This document shows, piece after piece, positions 62,475 through 64,000 of a stretch of 64,000 bases of DNA. The stretch's first letter is position 1. Each line of letters opens with the position of its first letter. The stretch spans positions 100,641 through 164,640 of the forward strand of contig JAFGJM010000011.1 of assembly GCA_016929095.1 (NCBI GenBank), read 5' to 3'. The translations under genes were made by a program, and so were the position numbers. The notes beneath the pieces were generated by a model, which saw only the letters and a program-made list of their open reading frames with translations, had not been told where the DNA came from and ran no database searches. The DNA comes from Anaerolineales bacterium. GTDB lineage: Bacteria; Chloroflexota; Anaerolineae; Anaerolineales; UBA4823.

Positions 62475-62504
62475 ATTATACCTTAATTTCTCATCTTTTG
62501 TTAA
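62475..62504 (-). promoter_or_regulatory. Promoter of rpsU-infA
   Basis: On the minus strand TTAACA (62504-62499), an 18-bp spacer and TATAAT (62480-62475). The start is near 62468. Confidence 0.65.
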
Positions 62505-62528
62505 TGAATTACTGAATTACTCCAAAAT

Positions 62529-63239
62529 TTACGGCAACCCTTTACATACAATGCCCGTACCGCCTTTATCTAAATTATGTGCATCGCCCCACCCCGTCAA
62601 AACACAATAATCATAACAAGCCTGGGCAAGCGCATGGGTAGTAAAATCTTTACAATCATACAGGTCATGGCTGCAAGGGCATGGATTTTTTATGCGGGTT
62701 GGGGTTCTTGTAGAAATCGATATAAATGATGTCGTGGGTATTTGCGGCGTCTCACTGAGTACGGTCATGGGAGGTTCTGTTGTCATTTGTCCGGGTGTAA
62801 TACCCGATGGCGGCGTGAATGGTTCCGGGGTTATCGGTATCTGGGTCGAAATAGGGTAGGGATTTTCGGTGAACAGTGGGTAGGGACTATTCATATATAC
62901 AGGATACGGAACCAGTGTGAAAGTTAAACTCGGTTGGGGGCGTGAAGTATCACTTGGTGATGGGAGTAATGTATGGCTGGGGGTCGGTGTAAAATTACTG
63001 CCGGCTATAGCAGAAATCACCTGGGTATTTGTGGGGGTGGGTGAGCTTGATCGACCGATCCCATAACTTTTATATAAAGCATAGGCGATACCAACGATAA
63101 AAAAAACGGTAATGAGAATGTAGCCCAAGAACAAAAAACGTAGTTTTTCTCTTTTCTTTTTATCGGCGTTGCTATTATTCTGAGGGAGCGGCGTTTCCGG
63201 TTCCTCTTTTAGCTGAGAGTTACTTTCTCCTATTTCCAT
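62529..63239 (-). CDS. Membrane-anchored protein with excalibur-like C-terminal domain
   Basis: A 236-aa protein. A charged N-terminus (about 30 residues) precedes a transmembrane helix (FLFLGYILITVFFIVGIAYALY) and a Thr/Pro/Ser-rich outer stalk (about 65-180). The C-terminal 50 residues (CPCSHDLYDCKDFTTHALAQ, then CYDYC and GTGIVCKGLP) resemble the excalibur domain of surface proteins, but the Ca-binding DxDxDG loop is degenerate (DKGGTG). It is probably displayed outside the cell; its role is unknown. Confidence 0.7.
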   Translation of the reverse strand: MEIGESNSQLKEEPETPLPQNNSNADKKKREKLRFLFLGYILITVFFIVGIAYALYKSYGIGRSSSPTPTNTQVISAIAGSNFTPTPSHTLLPSPSDTSRPQPSLTFTLVPYPVYMNSPYPLFTENPYPISTQIPITPEPFTPPSGITPGQMTTEPPMTVLSETPQIPTTSFISISTRTPTRIKNPCPCSHDLYDCKDFTTHALAQACYDYCVLTGWGDAHNLDKGGTGIVCKGLP

Positions 63240-63295
63240 AAGTCAACCAAATTCTTGCGTCCAGCTTCCCAATAAGGATCATTCGTGGGTTCCAT
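63230..63295 (-). pseudogene. Short ORF, possible gene remnant (21 aa)
   Basis: A 21-codon ORF starting MEPTNDPYWEAGRKN, preceded by no clear ribosome-binding site. Its stop overlaps the start of the next gene. With the ORF at 63299-63439 it may be a decayed two-part gene. Confidence 0.3.
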
Positions 63296-63298
63296 AAT

Positions 63299-63439
63299 TC
63301 AATTTTTCCAAAAGGTGCTGGCTGCCACCGGCAGATACGTAAAAACTTCCGCCAGTAAACGGACCTCATCCCAAGTGCCATATTCTAACGTGCGTTGGAT
63401 AATGAGATTAGTATCACAGCGCAGGCATAAATCTGCCAG
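63299..63439 (-). pseudogene. ORF remnant without standard start (46 aa)
   Basis: An open frame reads LCLRCDTNLIIQRTLEYG and TWDEVRLLAEVFTYLPVAAS with protein-like composition. The LIIQRTLEYGTWDEVRLL pattern recalls a short helical domain found in small antitoxin-like or DUF proteins. Only a CTG could start it, with a stop just upstream and a TATAAT box at about 63454-63459, so it is either leaderless with a CTG start or a decayed gene. Confidence 0.3.
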
Positions 63440-63537
63440 ATCGTATTCCTGAAATTATAGCTGAAAGGAAGATGGAATCTGGGGAGGCGGATTATGCATT
63501 ATAAAATTGTATCATTGGGGGGGAAAAAGAAAAAGTC

Positions 63538-63654
63538 CCTTGGCAATGACCTACTCTCCCAGGGGGTCGCCCCCCAAGTACCATCAGCGCTGACGGCCTT
63601 AACGACCGGGTTCGGGATGTGACCGGGTGTACCACCGTCGCTCCAATCACCAAG
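63538..63654 (-). rRNA. rrf: 5S ribosomal RNA
   Basis: The minus strand reads CTTGGTGATTGGAGCGACGG at the 5' end and ATTGCCAAG at the 3' end, which pair as helix I. The loop segments CCCGAACCCGG and GGGAGAGTAGGTC are diagnostic. T-rich sequence follows as terminator. Ends are set by pairing and may be off by a few bases. Confidence 0.95.
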
Positions 63655-63802
63655 AGACTGTTTTCACGTAAATAATTATTTGAATAAGCGCTTTGCAACA
63701 GAAAATTAGTAATCAGGTATCAGGTAATCAGGTTTTTCCAAATTACAAATCACTAATTGACTAATCACTTCCATTAGAAAAGTTTCGAGTTCTCCGCACC
63801 AC
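63655..63802 (-). other. 23S-5S intergenic spacer
   Basis: An AT-rich spacer with short repeats (ATCAGGTATCAGGTAATCAGG). No tRNA is seen in it. Confidence 0.6.
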
Positions 63803-64000
63803 GGAGCTAAGCCCTCGGTCATTAGTACAGCTTAGCTGAACATATTACTATGCTTACACATGCTGCCTATCAAGCAGGTAGTCTTCCTGCGACCTTACTC
63901 CCTTAACGGGATGAGGGATCTAATCTTGAGGCGAGTTTCCCACTTAGATGCTTTCAGCGGTTATCTCTGCCAGACATAGCTACCCAGCAATGCCGTTGGC
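63803..64000 (-). rRNA. rrl: 23S ribosomal RNA, 3' end
   Basis: The last 200 or so bases of 23S rRNA on the minus strand, ending ACTAATGACCGAGGGCTTAG. The GCCGTTAAGGGAGTAAG-like and CATCTAAGTGGGAAAC segments match conserved domain VI sequence. The gene continues beyond the window; the 3' end is approximate. Confidence 0.93.

Overview
The window looks like a chromosomal segment from an anaerobic, chemoheterotrophic member of the Chloroflexota, most likely class Anaerolineae. That placement is inferred from gene content: a bacterial radical-SAM Elp3, a pyruvate:ferredoxin oxidoreductase, a long formate-THF ligase, multi-GAF kinases, a cyclic-nucleotide/PH-like membrane protein, and a cluster of membrane proteins around a MutL-type ASKHA protein. 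No phage, plasmid, transposase or CRISPR array is visible.

Layout. 1-7310 (minus): an operon reading leader peptide, two small proteins, GNAT, MFS, GNAT, HAD, amidase, MFS (cut by the window edge). It is preceded by a promoter, a 26-aa leader ORF and two terminator-like hairpins. 7351-8274 (minus): ribokinase. 8871-14823 (plus): a trans-3-hydroxyproline dehydratase-type enzyme followed by a liv-type ABC transporter with a LivM-LivG fusion and a LivF that appears to start at ATA. 14915-21884 (minus): a phosphoesterase, the infC-rpmI-rplT operon (infC starting at ATC), tRNA-Val, a hydrolase, an orphan sensor kinase and rdgB. 22033-28566: DUF177 protein, primary sigma factor, metG behind a Met-codon-rich leader peptide and terminator, cinA-type amidase (probable CTG start, minus), uvrC and a small membrane protein. 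28576-37787 (minus): a 1808-aa hybrid kinase with seven GAF domains, formate-THF ligase and Elp3. 37821-42448: a Trm9-like methyltransferase divergent from elp3, a phosphoesterase, a DUF4349 lipoprotein, a C39-like protein (minus) and rsmG.

42450-46641 (minus): MOSC protein, recF, def and the cNMP/PH-like membrane protein. 47095-48555: phosphohexomutase. 48853-56912 (minus): an LPTTG surface protein and a tightly packed seven-gene cluster of membrane proteins, a zinc-ribbon protein and a MutL-type ASKHA protein. 57115-61703: nifJ with a dihydroorotate-dehydrogenase-like gene. 61801-64000 (minus): infA, rpsU, an excalibur-like membrane protein, gene remnants, 5S rRNA and the 3' end of 23S rRNA.

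The most promising leads for undescribed biology are the metG leader (Met codons 12, 15 and 17 of a 31-aa ORF just ahead of an antiterminator/terminator pair), the seven-gene membrane/ASKHA cluster, the Elp3 + Trm9-like pair that predicts a bacterial mcm5U34 tRNA pathway, the leader-controlled acetyltransferase/efflux operon, and several non-canonical start codons at well-spaced Shine-Dalgarno sites.
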